From positions 12,107,805 to 12,171,804 of the forward strand of contig CM055266.1 of the NCBI GenBank assembly GCA_029237695.1: a stretch of 64,000 nt of DNA, in the 5' to 3' direction. A program made the position numbers and the translations under genes. Origin of the DNA: Conchocele bisecta (taxonomy: Eukaryota > Mollusca > Bivalvia > Lucinida > Thyasiridae). Shown piece by piece: positions 54,401-64,000 of the stretch (position 1 is its first letter; the number at the start of each line of letters is the position of its first letter). A model generated the notes under the pieces. It saw only the letters and a list, made by a program, of their open reading frames with translations, was not told where the DNA came from and made no database searches.

Positions 54401-54550
54401 GGCCCGTTTCACTAAACTTCGTACGACTAAAATGTTCGTAAGTGGAAATTTGGGATCGTCTGGAAATTTCAATTGATGGATTTACTTGTATTGAGCATAG
54501 CCTATGCTCAATACATGTAAATCCAATAATTGTTTTCAAGAAAACTTTAT
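54401..54550. mobile_element. Family E MITE, copy 5 (3' truncated)
   Basis: GGCCCGTTTCACTAAACTTC to AATTGTTTTCAAGAAAACTT with shortened apex GAGCATAGCCTATGCTC. The right arm is lost. Confidence 0.7.
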
Positions 54551-54732
54551 TACATAGACATTTTTTTATTTTCCCCGTGCATTCATGATTTTCAGTCGAA
54601 ATCCTGGACGTTACGTCCAATAACAAAATGGGGAACGTCACAAAAGGAAAGTTCGCGAATGTAAGTATTTCTTCTCAATACTGCATTTTTAGAATTTCAA
54701 ATTTAGAATCGATACAAACTGTCAGCAGTTCA

Positions 54733-55068
54733 GTAGCCGATTTCACCAAAATTGCAAAGTATACTTATCTTGCTAAGTACACTTTGAGGGAGAAATTTTC
54801 AACTATGGATAAATGTATTAGTTTTTACTTAATGAAATAAAATATTGTCTGACCAAATTATTATACTGAATGTATTACATTATCACAGCCATTTTGGCTG
54901 TGATAATGTAATACATTCAGTATAACAATTCTGCATACTTTTAATCATCAAATACATGCAGTCGTTTGTTCTATATGAAATAATGCATTTCGGGACAAAT
55001 AAATGGTTGCTCCCTCAACGTATACTTTGGTAGATAAGTATGCCTAGTAATTTTGGTGAAATCAGCTA
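54733..55068 (-). mobile_element. Family J MITE, copy 5
   Basis: GTAGCCGATTTCACCAAAAT to AATTTTGGTGAAATCAGCTA; core ATTACATTATCACAGCCATT / GGCTGTGATAATGTAATACA. Slightly longer than the others owing to an extra piece near 54,840. Confidence 0.82.
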
Positions 55069-55179
55069 CTGGAGTTTATTGATGTTTGAACTGTTGTTAT
55101 AGCCCGGATGTGGTACTCGCGGCTAACAAACATGCCACAGAAGCGTGTACATCTGAAGTTGGAATTATGGATTCATTAA

Positions 55180-55703
55180 AGGTACATGCCCACTCAGTAG
55201 ACACAACATCTTCTTTGTAGGAATTAAACAAGTGTATAATTGTGTCACCATTCCACCAGTTCTAAAAATTACAAGTGCCCGCTATACAGATACATGTATA
55301 ATCATTTAGTAATATTGTTGGTACTGATAGTGACTCGCGTTGGATTAGGCTATTTTCATATGCAAATGAGGCATGACATCTTTTTTAATTATTTATACTA
55401 ATTAAATGCGTCACCTGAAAAATAATATTTTCGACAGATTATAAAGTATGATTATTGCGCATCAAAAGATAAATAGAGAGAATAAATAGTAATGTGCGAT
55501 ACACATGTTAAGGAAACACGGTTATCACCCCTGATTCCACTGTGGAAAATTTACGTCTGATATAAAATGTATAACACTGCAAATCAATACGTGGGGCAAT
55601 GGTGTATAGCCGGCACTCGTAATTTTTAAAACTGGTGCAACAGTGACACAATTATACACTTTATACACTTATTGAATTCCTATAAATAAAATGTTGTGCC
55701 TAC
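55180..55703. mobile_element. Family F MITE, copy 4 (right end truncated)
   Basis: TTAA-AGGTACATGCCCACTCAGTA at the left; ends AAAATGTTGTGCCTACTA without the final TGTACCT-TTAA, where the GC-rich island begins. Confidence 0.75.
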
Positions 55704-55706
55704 TAA

Positions 55707-56270
55707 TGCCTTGGTCACATATGATGTTGCCGCCGTACGGTTCTGCGGTCTGCGGTTTGTAGATGCGATTTTTACAAATCATACGGCTTTGCGGGCTGCG
55801 AATGTTACGGCGACCGCACGGCAATCGTACAAGTCATGAGATCAAATTCCGTGAGGTGACCGCAAGGAAACCGCGAGGCATCCTCACGGCGACCGCAAGG
55901 CAACCGCAAGGCGCCCTCACGGTTGTTGCGGCCGCCGCAAGGGCGCCGTGAGACCGCCGCAAGGGCGCCGTGAGGTGGCCGTACGATGTTATAAATATCG
56001 TACGGCGGCCGTGCAGTGACTTTAGGGCTGCCGTACGATTTTCTAGGCATCCAAGACAGGGTAAAAACCGTACGGTGACCTTGCGATGCTACATGCGGCG
56101 GGGTTGCGGCCTACGGCTTTGCGGTTTCCGAAAAAAAGTTTAATGTCAAGTTAAAAAAATCGTAAGCCCTTGCGGCAAGCAAAAAACATTGAGATCGCCT
56201 ACGGCTAGATTATTCTACCGTGTGGCCACCGTACGGTTATGGGAATTTTGGGCCTGTGTTCATATGACAG
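55707..56270. repeat. GC-rich CCGTACGG-rich island
   Basis: Dense CCGTACGG, CCGCAAGG, CCGTGAGG variants (an NCCGYANGG-like 8-mer in varied spacing), with inverted pairs such as GCCGCCGCAAGGGCGCCGTG and a GTACGATGTTATAAATATCGTAC hairpin near 55,981-56,003. Opens CTTGGTCACATATGATG and closes near CATATGACAGCTACCG, which may be decayed ends. Strongly CpG-rich against its surroundings. Probably a mobile element or satellite; class unknown. Confidence 0.55.
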
Positions 56271-56333
56271 CTACCGTGATGTCATAACTCATAATTCGCA
56301 TAGGTCAAACACGTGTGTACATTTGCTGTGGGC

Positions 56334-56460
56334 ATGAGCTCGCCGAACCGACGAAAGCGGCCCTCACATATCAGCCGGCGTACGCGCGATTGTTCTAATC
56401 GCAGGAGTCACCGGGGGATTTAGAGCCCGTGGATGAATCGGGCGAATTTTATGTCACATT
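56334..56460 (+). pseudogene. Possible coding fossil, basic N-terminus
   Basis: A frame starting MSSPNRRKRPSHISRR continues basic to a stop. One base over, the next frame reads DLEPVDESGEFYVTF. The join looks like a one-base frameshift in an N-terminal region rich in Arg/Ser followed by an acidic segment. No domain is recognised. Could be chance in GC-rich DNA. Confidence 0.25.
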
Positions 56461-56677
56461 TTAGACGGGGCCCGGGCGGTGCCCTTTGGTGCCAGGGCGT
56501 CGGCCGGATGCCGCTAGATAATCTGGCGGGCGCAGGTTGATCAAAGAACAGATCGGTAGGCGTCCTGGCGGAACATTGGCGAACAAATATTTCGAAAATA
56601 AGTACTCACCCGAATAAATAATGCAATAACATTTGGGTGACCTATTGGCAAGTTGGACTATAGTATATAAACTAAAT
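56461..56677. other. No gene; GC-rich then R-like scrap
   Basis: GGGCCCGGGCGGTGCCC is a GC palindrome. 56,640-56,677 resembles the R sequence beside A copy 3 (GGTGACCTATTGGCAAGTTG). Confidence 0.35.
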
Positions 56678-56928
56678 CAAGGTGCATGATCACGTGGTTA
56701 CAACAACAACAACGTCGCCTACTCCAAAGTAAGTATTATTTTATATTTTCCTTAATATGCAACGGATTTTGATGAAATATGGCGCAGCAAACGCGTATTC
56801 ATGAGCTGCATTTGGTGGTCTAGGGAGTTTGGCACAGACTTATGTCGTTCTCGCAAAAACGACAGAAGATTGGGCGAAAATACAGAGACCACCAAATGCA
56901 GCTTAACAAGACGCGTTTCGTTATCTCA
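56678..56928. mobile_element. Family A MITE, copy 5 (3' truncated)
   Basis: CAAGGTGCATGATCACGTGG to GCTTAACAAGACGCGTTTCG. The apex is collapsed to GTCGTTCTCGCAAAAACGAC, and the right arm is replaced by L. Confidence 0.75.
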
Positions 56929-57025
56929 TAGCACACACCTAGGGCCCAGAATGACCAAATGCCTGATTTACAGTGAAACCTCTCTGGGAGGCCCCAGGGT
57001 GTCCCGGCTTACAGAGGTTTCACTG
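56929..57025. mobile_element. Family L element end
   Basis: TTATCTCATAGCACACACCT, TGACCAAATGCCTGATTTA, then L hairpin CAGTGAAACCTCTCTGGGAG ... TTACAGAGGTTTCACTG flanked by TA. Confidence 0.7.
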
Positions 57026-57479
57026 TACTGTAGGACTCCGGAAATTTTATTTTCAATCTGTCTGATAGATTGAAAATAGCTTTCCTGAGTTTTATGACAC
57101 GAGCGCGCACATAAATAAAGACAGACTGCAAATATATTTTAGTGAGTTTTATTACACATAACTCGTATAACAGGAGCTACATCGGTCGTAAATGTCATAA
57201 ACCACGGTGTTCGTCGCAGTTGCATTTATCATTTCAAACACCGCAACTCTGTGTGTACTGCTATTGAAAGATGGGCGGTGATCAATTAATTAAATGATAT
57301 ATCACATCGACAGAATCAAATATGTCTAAGATGTATATCAATATAAACATTACAGGACAAATGAAAGCATAAAAACAGGGTTCAATCTAAAACTAATTTG
57401 TAATAAATGGCTTGATCAACACACTCGCTATTCAAATGTCACATAATTGCAACCAGCATGTGCTGTTGTGTTCCTACCA
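57026..57479. other. No gene; small hairpin
   Basis: ATTTTCAATCTGTCTGATAG/ATTGAAAAT at 57,048-57,076 is a short stem. The rest is unassigned. Confidence 0.4.
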
Positions 57480-57784
57480 GTAGCCTATTTCATCAACATT
57501 GCAAAGTATACTTTACTAGCAAAGTATACTTTGAGGGAGTAATCATTTATTTTTCCTGAAATGCATTATTTCATATAGAACTAACAAATGCATATATTTC
57601 ATGATTAAAAGTATGCAGAATTATTATACTGAATTTATTACATTATCACAGCCATAATGGCTGTGATAATGTAATAAATTCAGAATAATAAAAATTAATA
57701 AATTTATCCTAAAATTGAAAATTTCTCCCTCAAAGTATACTTTGCTACTAAAGTATACTTTGCAATGTTGATGAAATGGGCTAC
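57480..57784 (+). mobile_element. Family J MITE, copy 6
   Basis: GTAGCCTATTTCATCAACAT to ATGTTGATGAAATGGGCTAC; core CACAGCCATAATGGCTGTG. Confidence 0.85.
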
Positions 57785-58001
57785 AGCAATCTGGAGCAGA
57801 ATATAAACATAAATGTCAAGTTATTGTAGGCTAATCCTTTCAACCCCACTTCACAATATAATGCATCTCGCTAGTAATATGTAAAAGGCTACAGATGTGT
57901 AGTTTGTTACATGTTAAACGAATGGCTGCATGATTTTGATCTGGCACCGGGTCGGAGTGCAAAATTCTCATAAACCTCGGCATTCGTCCACTGTTTTGTG
58001 T

Positions 58002-58537
58002 GTATATGTGGCTGTTACTGGAGAATGTGGGCGTATGGGCTTTGCGACCACTGTAGATCCAGATCAGCACGTGTATCAGGCACTGTCTGATCAGGATCTG
58101 CACTGTTCGCTTCCCATCAATAAAACACTAGTCATGTTTCAAACAAGCAATACAGATCGTTATCATGCTACGGGAATGCTCTATCTGTAGAGATTTCACC
58201 AACATTGCAAAGTATACTTTGAGGGAGAAATTTTAAATTTTATGATAAATTTATTAATTTTTATTATACTGAATTTATTACATTATCACAGCCATTTTGG
58301 CTGTGATAATGTAATAAATTCAGTATAATAATTCTGCATACTTTTAATCATCAAATATATGCAGTAGTTAGTTCTATATGAAATAATGCATTTCAGGAAA
58401 AAATAAATGATTACTCCCTCAACGTATACTTTGCTAGAAAAGTATACTTTGCAATGTTGGTGAAATAGGCTACAGATCAGAAACTGCACTGACCACAATT
58501 CCCATATGCCCGAATTTTCCAGTGACAGCCACAAATA
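58002..58537. mobile_element. Family M element split by J copy 7
   Basis: TATGTGGCTGTTACTGGAGA at the left; GAATTTTCCAGTGACAGCCA at the right. The GATCCAGATCAGCACGTG / CTGATCAGGATCTGCACTG hairpin is left of the J insertion. Confidence 0.8.
58188..58472 (-). mobile_element. Family J MITE, copy 7, nested in M
   Basis: GTAGAGATTTCACCAACATT to ATGTTGGTGAAATAGGCTAC, core perfect. Its nesting shows J moved after M. Confidence 0.85.
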
Positions 58538-58651
58538 TGAATGTCATGGAAACCAATCAAAGTTAAACACAGTGGGGTTGTCCAGGTGTCCAGGTTTATA
58601 TACGTATCAACTCAATTATCATAACCCTTAATATTAATAAAGTTTACTATT
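58538..58651. other. 3' flank of the GPCR gene
   Basis: No clear AATAAA on the minus strand within the first ~100 bases. A GGTGTCCAGGTTTATATACG scrap resembles L. Confidence 0.4.
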
Positions 58652-59734
58652 TCACTGGAAACTCGCAATTGTTTTTCTAAACCGTCGACACATACAACAG
58701 TAAATGAGTAAATTAAATGGATAGCTTAGCAGAATTATGAAATTGTTCGCAGCTGAAATGTACGCATACGCATCGTCCGATAGCAATTGTAGGTTGAGGC
58801 AATTGTCAATCATATACAAGATGGTAGTGACGCCCGCGGGAAGTTCCACCAACAGACAGAGTACCATGACGGCAATAAGCATGATTGTCCGCGATTCTCG
58901 TCGCCGTCGCATCTGTTTCGATAGAAGTCTTCTCGTCGCGTTTGTTGTCCGCATCTTCCACAGCAGGCTGGAATTGATGACGATCACGATTGTGCAGTGA
59001 ATGCAGTATATGAAGATGAGCCTGAAGCTGAAGTAGATGGTATTGTATAGATCAGCATAGTTGTCGGCCCAGGGGAGCAGTGTCTCCGTGCAGCCAGCTA
59101 CTACTCTAGTAGGATCTACGATGGACACTACAACAGTAGGGACGTAGTGAAACGCCATCGCTCGTGGCATCTGGGAGGCGAGGGCGACAGAGAAGACGAG
59201 AATGATTATAGACCATACACAGCGACCCGTGCAGCAGGTGGCGCGTAACCGCGGATGCTGCATGTAGATAAACCGCTGGATTGCCAGGCACATTACGAGC
59301 CACACCGACGCAGTGTGGAAGACAGCGGGCGCCATTTCGTAAAGTACTTTGTAGGCGTAGCACCACTCCATGGGAACATAGTCGGCGGCGTGACCGAGCG
59401 AGAAGAAATACACGAACACCGGCAACGGCAGCAGCTCCGTCATCATGTTGCACAGCGCCATGCCGGCGAGAATCAGGTTGGTCTGGTTGCGCATGTGCTT
59501 CTTCAAGAGGATATGGATGACGAGACAGTTACAGATCGCTGTGAGCACACAATAGACGGGGGCGACGTAGCCGTACATGGGCGTGGCTATTATCAACGGC
59601 AGCATGGCGGACATGTGCAGTGGCGTCGGTAGACCGGGGGTTGGCGTCGTATGTGCCCCTGTAAACGTATCACGTTCTGGTAGCACTAACTCCGGCAATG
59701 TACGATTATCTGCGCTAGCCATCCTCCTTGTCAA
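58652..59734 (-). CDS. Class A GPCR, sex-peptide/myoinhibitory-peptide receptor-like, intronless
   Basis: A 360-residue, single-exon plasma-membrane receptor, expected to bind a short neuropeptide and signal through G proteins. Seven hydrophobic segments lie near residues 56-77, 86-109, 125-155, 172-190, 232-258, 283-308 and 323-347. Conserved Cys125 and Cys215 would form the TM3-ECL2 disulphide. The DRY position reads AIQRFIYMQHP, TM6 reads LLVELPAG and TM7 reads YPFNLLIYC; these variants, with TPMYGYVAPVY in TM1 and HTASVWL in TM3, are those I know from the SPR/MIP receptor group. The TM2 aspartate usual in class A is Asn96 (ALCNMMTE), unusual even for the group. ICL3 is basic (KQMRRRRESR). 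The C-tail is very short (~13 residues after TM7), with Cys346, Cys347 and Cys349 as possible lipid sites. First Met at 59,734; Met5 is an alternative. Normal length, no breaks. The ligand is not determinable here; an FMRFamide-receptor-like paralogue is the main alternative. Confidence 0.85.
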   Translation of the reverse strand: MTRRMASADNRTLPELVLPERDTFTGAHTTPTPGLPTPLHMSAMLPLIIATPMYGYVAPVYCVLTAICNCLVIHILLKKHMRNQTNLILAGMALCNMMTELLPLPVFVYFFSLGHAADYVPMEWCYAYKVLYEMAPAVFHTASVWLVMCLAIQRFIYMQHPRLRATCCTGRCVWSIIILVFSVALASQMPRAMAFHYVPTVVVSIVDPTRVVAGCTETLLPWADNYADLYNTIYFSFRLIFIYCIHCTIVIVINSSLLWKMRTTNATRRLLSKQMRRRRESRTIMLIAVMVLCLLVELPAGVTTILYMIDNCLNLQLLSDDAYAYISAANNFIILLSYPFNLLIYCCMCRRFRKTIASFQ

Positions 59735-60123
59735 TAACGTTTACCGCAATTTATAAGCGTAGTGATAATAGTTGCGCTGTTCTTTCACTACTAGCTCATC
59801 AGAATATTGTGTATCACTAGCTCATCAGAATATTGTGTATCACATACTGTTCCTATAAATAATATTTATATTAGCACATACAGCGGGTTTAATTAATGAG
59901 TACGGCAGTGACTTCGTGTGTAGTATGACGGGATACGCAGCTCTGGTACGTCAATGGTCAACAGTGCATCTAACCTAAGATCCTGTGCAGGTCTAGGTCT
60001 TTCATGGAAACATTTACTCCGGGTAGTGCTCGTTGTTCGATCTTCCGTGTATCTGGAGTGAAATAAAGTACATAAGTATATTGCAGACGCGTGAAAAATA
60101 AAAGACAAGCGCACACTCACATG
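59735..60123. other. 5' flank of the GPCR gene with 26-bp tandem duplication
   Basis: CTAGCTCATCAGAATATTGT + GTATCA is present twice back to back (59,791-59,816, 59,817-59,842). On the minus strand CTTATAAATTG sits only ~10-20 bases above the first ATG, and AATATTATTTATAGG about 120 bases above; either could be TATA-like, unproven. Confidence 0.45.
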
Positions 60124-60320
60124 TACGGAGCCCCGCAGGGGACGTAGATTTTTTTTTTATTATTTTATCGTGGGAACGAATTATTAATTCGAGGGAACGA
60201 ATTGTTAAATTGAGGGAAGAAATTGTCATTTCGCGGGTCGAGGGAACGAATTGTTAAATTGAGGGAACGAATTGTTAAATTGAGGGAACAAATCGTTATT
60301 TCGTGGTAATGAAAAAATCC
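60124..60320. mobile_element. Family D element, copy 5 (half)
   Basis: TACGGAGCCCCGCAGGGGAC then only the GGGAACGAATTGTTAAATTG orientation of the array. The opposite array half and second TIR are gone. It lies ~390 bp upstream of the GPCR start. Confidence 0.75.
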
Positions 60321-61300
60321 ACAGCTTGGCGTGTACATTCAATAGATTTACAATTGTAAAAATGAAGTATGATTTATGAATGACTGAATACAGATAACTT
60401 AAGTTATATACCGTGAGCCAGCAATAACACCCCCCCCCCCCCCCATGTGGGATTTTTGGTGAGTATGATTTTTGGATTCAGTAGCCTATTTTATATCAAC
60501 CCTGGTTGTCTGCGTTCAAAAATCCGCTGGATGAACAAATGGCGGCCATTTTACAAGATGGCCGCCGAACAGTATTATAATGTTTTATTAAGGACTGTTA
60601 ACTTTCAGTCTGATCAATATTAACCGGGTAAATTGCTATAATTAAGTCACAATTTGAATGTAAAATGATTTAGAATATATCTTACATTTAATTACATCCG
60701 TAAATGGCAATACATTTCAAAATGGCTGCCAAAATATGCTGTTTTACAACATTTTTCTGCGAGTCGTGTACTGATACGAACAAATACAGACATTCATAAA
60801 GTTGAAACACATATACATTGCTTTCATTCCCAAATAAATGGAAAATACAGGAGATAGTGATGCAATAGCCTTCCACAATTGTCAGATCAGAAAAAATGGC
60901 CCCCAGAATGTTCTTTTGTTCTATTCTTTACTGTGTGTAGTTGTTATAAACAGCATTTCATGCACCTATTACGTGTATGCATACCAGTTTGAGGTATACA
61001 AATCAAATCATTTGATAACATATGCGTATCCAGGTATACAATGGTAGAATATATATTCAAAATGGCCACCAAAATGATCAGATGTTCAATAATATTGATG
61101 ATGAAGCTGCAGTTTTCAGTAATTAAACAACACTAACATTGTTATGTATATAGTGTGATAGTCTGCTTATTTTCAAAGACAAATACGGATGTGTTTCAAT
61201 CAGTTTGAGTATTGAAGAACTGTTTCAAAGTGTGTCCAAAATGGATTGACTGTTGACAAAGAATACAATATTATTAGTATTATTAACGAGCACATTTCTG
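60321..61300. other. AT-rich DNA with ATGGCCGCC-type motifs; poly-C run
   Basis: A C16 run at ~60,431-60,446. AAATGGCGGCCATTTT / AAGATGGCCGCC at ~60,537-60,570, CAAAATGGCTGCC at ~60,718, CAAAATGGCCACC at ~61,059. These resemble the subterminal motifs of the 44.7-48.8-kb element, so this may be the start of a second such element, but no TIR was found. Confidence 0.45.
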
Positions 61301-63380
61301 ACAATTAAGCGAGCATGGTGATCATTTGCCAAGGTAGTATGTAGTATGGTATGATGAATGGCATGTGTATGCTTGTTCTACATTACCCACTACATGTGCT
61401 GTATTCATTCTTCTAATTAAACATTATTGAAACTAATACTCCAAAAACCTAACCATATACAGTGTCACCATGACTGTCGATCAGTTTTAGATGACCATCA
61501 AGATGGTCGTTTTTGCAATTAGGAGATGTAATACAGCTTATCTTTCTAAAATTAGTTGATAATACCCTTAGCCCAAAGAGATCCCGCATCTTGCGCTGAC
61601 ACCAAACTCTGCTAGCTTATGTCATATACTCGAATACATGTCTCTGGTTGCTATAGGAATGTAATATGATTGTCCATCAGCGGTGTAATAAATTTGAAAG
61701 ACAACCATAGGGATTGTTATGCGGATTCAATGCCACATATGGGTATATGGAGGCAAATACGTGTCTATTAGCTACAAACTACGTGTGGTATGTATGTGCT
61801 AAACAGGTACAATGTAAATATAAGTCTGCATTCATACACACGGTACATGACTATAGAGTTGTTTGATCATTAGAATGCCTTTACCTGTTGTCAAATAGAG
61901 AAATATATATTCTGACGACCCCAAAGAGCCAGCAAAACACACAACTGTGGTACAATGCTGCAGAAAACGCCTTCCACCAACCTGATCTTTACCGCCTGCG
62001 TAAATAGTTAGAATGAAATGTAGATAATAGTTCAATTGCATAGTAAACTCCAAAATGTAATGTGTCTCGATAGAGGCTATGTGATATTGTTTTGATGAAC
62101 ATGTTGATACAATGCATACTATGTTATGGAGATTACGCTATCATTCATGGGGTTTAAATGTATATTGATGGTCATATGAGTGTGTGTGGCTACACGTGGT
62201 ACATGTGCATACTTCTTAAACTGGACTAGATTCATGTTTGAATACCCCGGAATGGCTTTTTCAGACTACATTCATACTAATATTGGTTTGTATATATAGT
62301 AAATATTGGTAATTTGACACATATAGTGGATATATTCGAAGAGCATATGCATGCTTTTAGGAAGATCATGCACCTTCAATGTCTTTGTTTATATGAAAAT
62401 TATGAAATTGTATATCAACCTTACAGGTTATCAAATGTCACTATTATGAAAACATGTTTAAATATTTACTTACAATGCCTCATTTACAAAATACAATATC
62501 GTAATGGGTGCCTTTCAAATAAGACTAATGGAACAATATACCTGAATGTATTAGATAATGGCCATGATGCCTGCACTGGTGTGCACTTACACTGGTAATG
62601 GATGACCGTCATACACATTGGAACACACACGTTCTCGTATGGCACATACTGTATTTCAGTAGTTATACAAGTTATACATTTTTACTATATACATGACTTC
62701 ATAAGTACATGTGCCATCTACACATTTGAACCCTGTTCCTGCTGATGACTCGGAATGGGTTGAGAGAATATTATTGGAATGCACGATAAATAGTGTATAC
62801 ATTATGTGGAACCGGGATATATCTCAGTTTCATCGGTTCTACTACATAATTTTAGTTGATGTCATACAAACTCATTCTTGAAAATGTATAACAATATGTT
62901 TGTCCTATTTTACTCCAGCTTAGCTTGCTCGTATTATTTACAGCTATCTTAAAGTTCTGTATTTCAGTATTTACTGTGTCATACATGGAGTAATATGTGC
63001 TACAAATCATCCATTCAGCATGGTAGAATATTTTCTATATCCAATTTGCAAATACATTAGTTCCTACGACCTATACTATTGACAGTGATAATTATATGTA
63101 TTTACTTATTTTACTTAATGGTGTTTAAGGGCCTGTCAACAGCTTAGCGTAATACTTATGTGTATCAGAGACGTTCATGTCGGAATACACAACATAGTAA
63201 ACATGGTAATTGTCTTGGTTCCATATATAAGATATGGACATATAGAGAGACGAACAGACATTAATTCTGTATCTGAAATGTGTGTGGATATAGTGGGGCA
63301 GATCCGTGAAACAATTGCGCACATTTTGCTACAAGCATAAAACTTGGCACAGTTATAGAAATATATAAACCGATTTTTTT
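61301..63380. other. No gene recognised
   Basis: About 2 kb of AT-rich sequence. The longest frame is 94 codons (62,314-62,598, +), without known motifs. No repeat partner in the window. Confidence 0.35.
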
Positions 63381-64000
63381 TTTATGTAGACCCACTTGAA
63401 AAAATCAAGATGGTGGCCATTTTCAAGATGGCCGCCATAAATTATACAGTAATTTTTAAAAATGATTTTATCAAGCCAATTTGTCGATCATGTTCTTTAA
63501 AATTTCACATATGGGATAATAAGAGGTATAGAACAAAGTGTAAATTATATTTTTTTGATAAATGTCAACATAGTGACTAGTTTTCAAAATGGCCGCCAAA
63601 TTCGAGATAAAATAGCAATACATGCGTTCTTCAACATAATTGTCGTAAAATATTTGAAAATCTTTCATTTATGACAGTAAGCTAATGTACTGTTATTGCT
63701 TCATGAGTAAATATTCATATAAATCAAGATGGCTGCCATTTATAGAAGGGCATCGAATTCCAATTTCTAAATGACACGAACTGTAAATGCTATGTCCACT
63801 ATTTACTATGCTTCAGGTAATTATGTATTGTGATGTGTTTCTGCCAAGGGTTATGGCACTACTTGTGGTCCATTGTTTATCTGTGATGGTCATACTAGGT
63901 AAATATAGCGGATCTCTGTATTCAGTTATCGTCTCGATAACAAGTATTGTATTCTACAAGCATTCCATCAATGCTGTTATTATTTTCCTATCATTGTTGG
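63381..64000. other. AT-rich DNA with ATGGCCGCC motifs, cut by window edge
   Basis: ATCAAGATGGTGGCCATTTT, CAAGATGGCCGCCATAAATT (63,400-63,440), CAAAATGGCCGCCAAATTC (~63,584) and CAAGATGGCTGCCATTTATA (~63,726) all point the same way, unlike the inverted layout at 44.7-48.8 kb. Confidence 0.45.

Noticed and set aside
56801..57073. 90-codon frame
   Set aside because: Runs across the junction of truncated family A and family L elements, so it is chimeric repeat sequence.
59106..59632. Frames of 115 and 125 codons overlapping the GPCR
   Set aside because: Shadow frames in GC-richer coding DNA; no domains, whereas the minus-strand receptor frame has a full seven-helix pattern.

Overview
This window is eukaryotic, repeat-saturated, AT-rich animal DNA. 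The best guess is a bivalve or other lophotrochozoan mollusc. That guess rests on a dispersed family carrying the GATCAGCCTG...GATCTGCACT hairpin that I associate with bivalve genomes, on Ty3/gypsy Gag and transposon-protein fossils that look molluscan, and on an intronless lophotrochozoan-type neuropeptide receptor. No rRNA, tRNA, CRISPR or operon structure was seen. Only one intact gene of normal length is visible: a 360-codon class A GPCR of the sex-peptide/myoinhibitory-peptide receptor type at 58,652-59,734 on the minus strand.

Nearly all the rest is mobile-element debris, mostly short non-autonomous elements with inverted repeats. I compared the window with itself and named the families with letters: A (CAAGGTG ends, 5-bp target duplications), B/C (modular 'TTATCCCGTCAACAC' and 'TAGTAGGTTAGTGCCGTGAA' palindromes), D (terminal repeats enclosing head-to-head ~20-bp arrays), E (GGGCCCGTTTCAC ends), F and G (flanked by TTAA), H (TAGGTTAG ends), I (TATAGGAATGAATGGCC), J (GTAGCC...GGCTAC, seven copies), K (CTACTGTCTGTTCC ends), L (pogo-like CAGTGAAACCTCTCT ends), M (the bivalve-type element), Q (small hairpins) and R/X (other dispersed pieces).

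Layout. 1-26 kb: a mosaic of A, H, B, M, D, E, F, G, K, I and L copies with several nested insertions. The clearest is E interrupted at one TTAA by F and then by G (7.9-8.85 kb). 26.1-32.5 kb: a ~6.4-kb structure bounded by TATACAGGGTGGCCCAAA inverted ends. It holds a hAT-like MITE with an 8-bp target duplication, a ~54-bp G-rich minisatellite, and a large palindrome with ~1.2-kb arms around a ~89-bp minisatellite. 33.3-35.2 kb: a broken Ty3/gypsy-like Gag, interrupted by family A and carrying an internal inverted duplication and a frameshifted zinc knuckle. 35.2-44.7 kb: minisatellites, a 176-bp tandem triplet, and J, E, M, D, K copies. 44.7-48.8 kb: a ~4.05-kb element with 30-bp inverted ends, inverted subterminal ATGGCCGCC motifs, and a decayed protein gene of an invertebrate transposon-associated family ('NYARY ... 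DTDV' type). 49-58.6 kb: more MITEs, a palindromic CTCCTAATTAGGAG array and a GC-rich CCGTACGG-rich island. 58.6-60.1 kb: the GPCR and its 5' flank. 60.1-64 kb: a half D element and AT-rich DNA sprinkled with ATGGCCGCC motifs.

There is no gene cooperation of the bacterial kind. The window is best read as one receptor gene beside a dense graveyard of fold-back elements that have inserted into one another, and the most unusual parts are the architectures of those elements.
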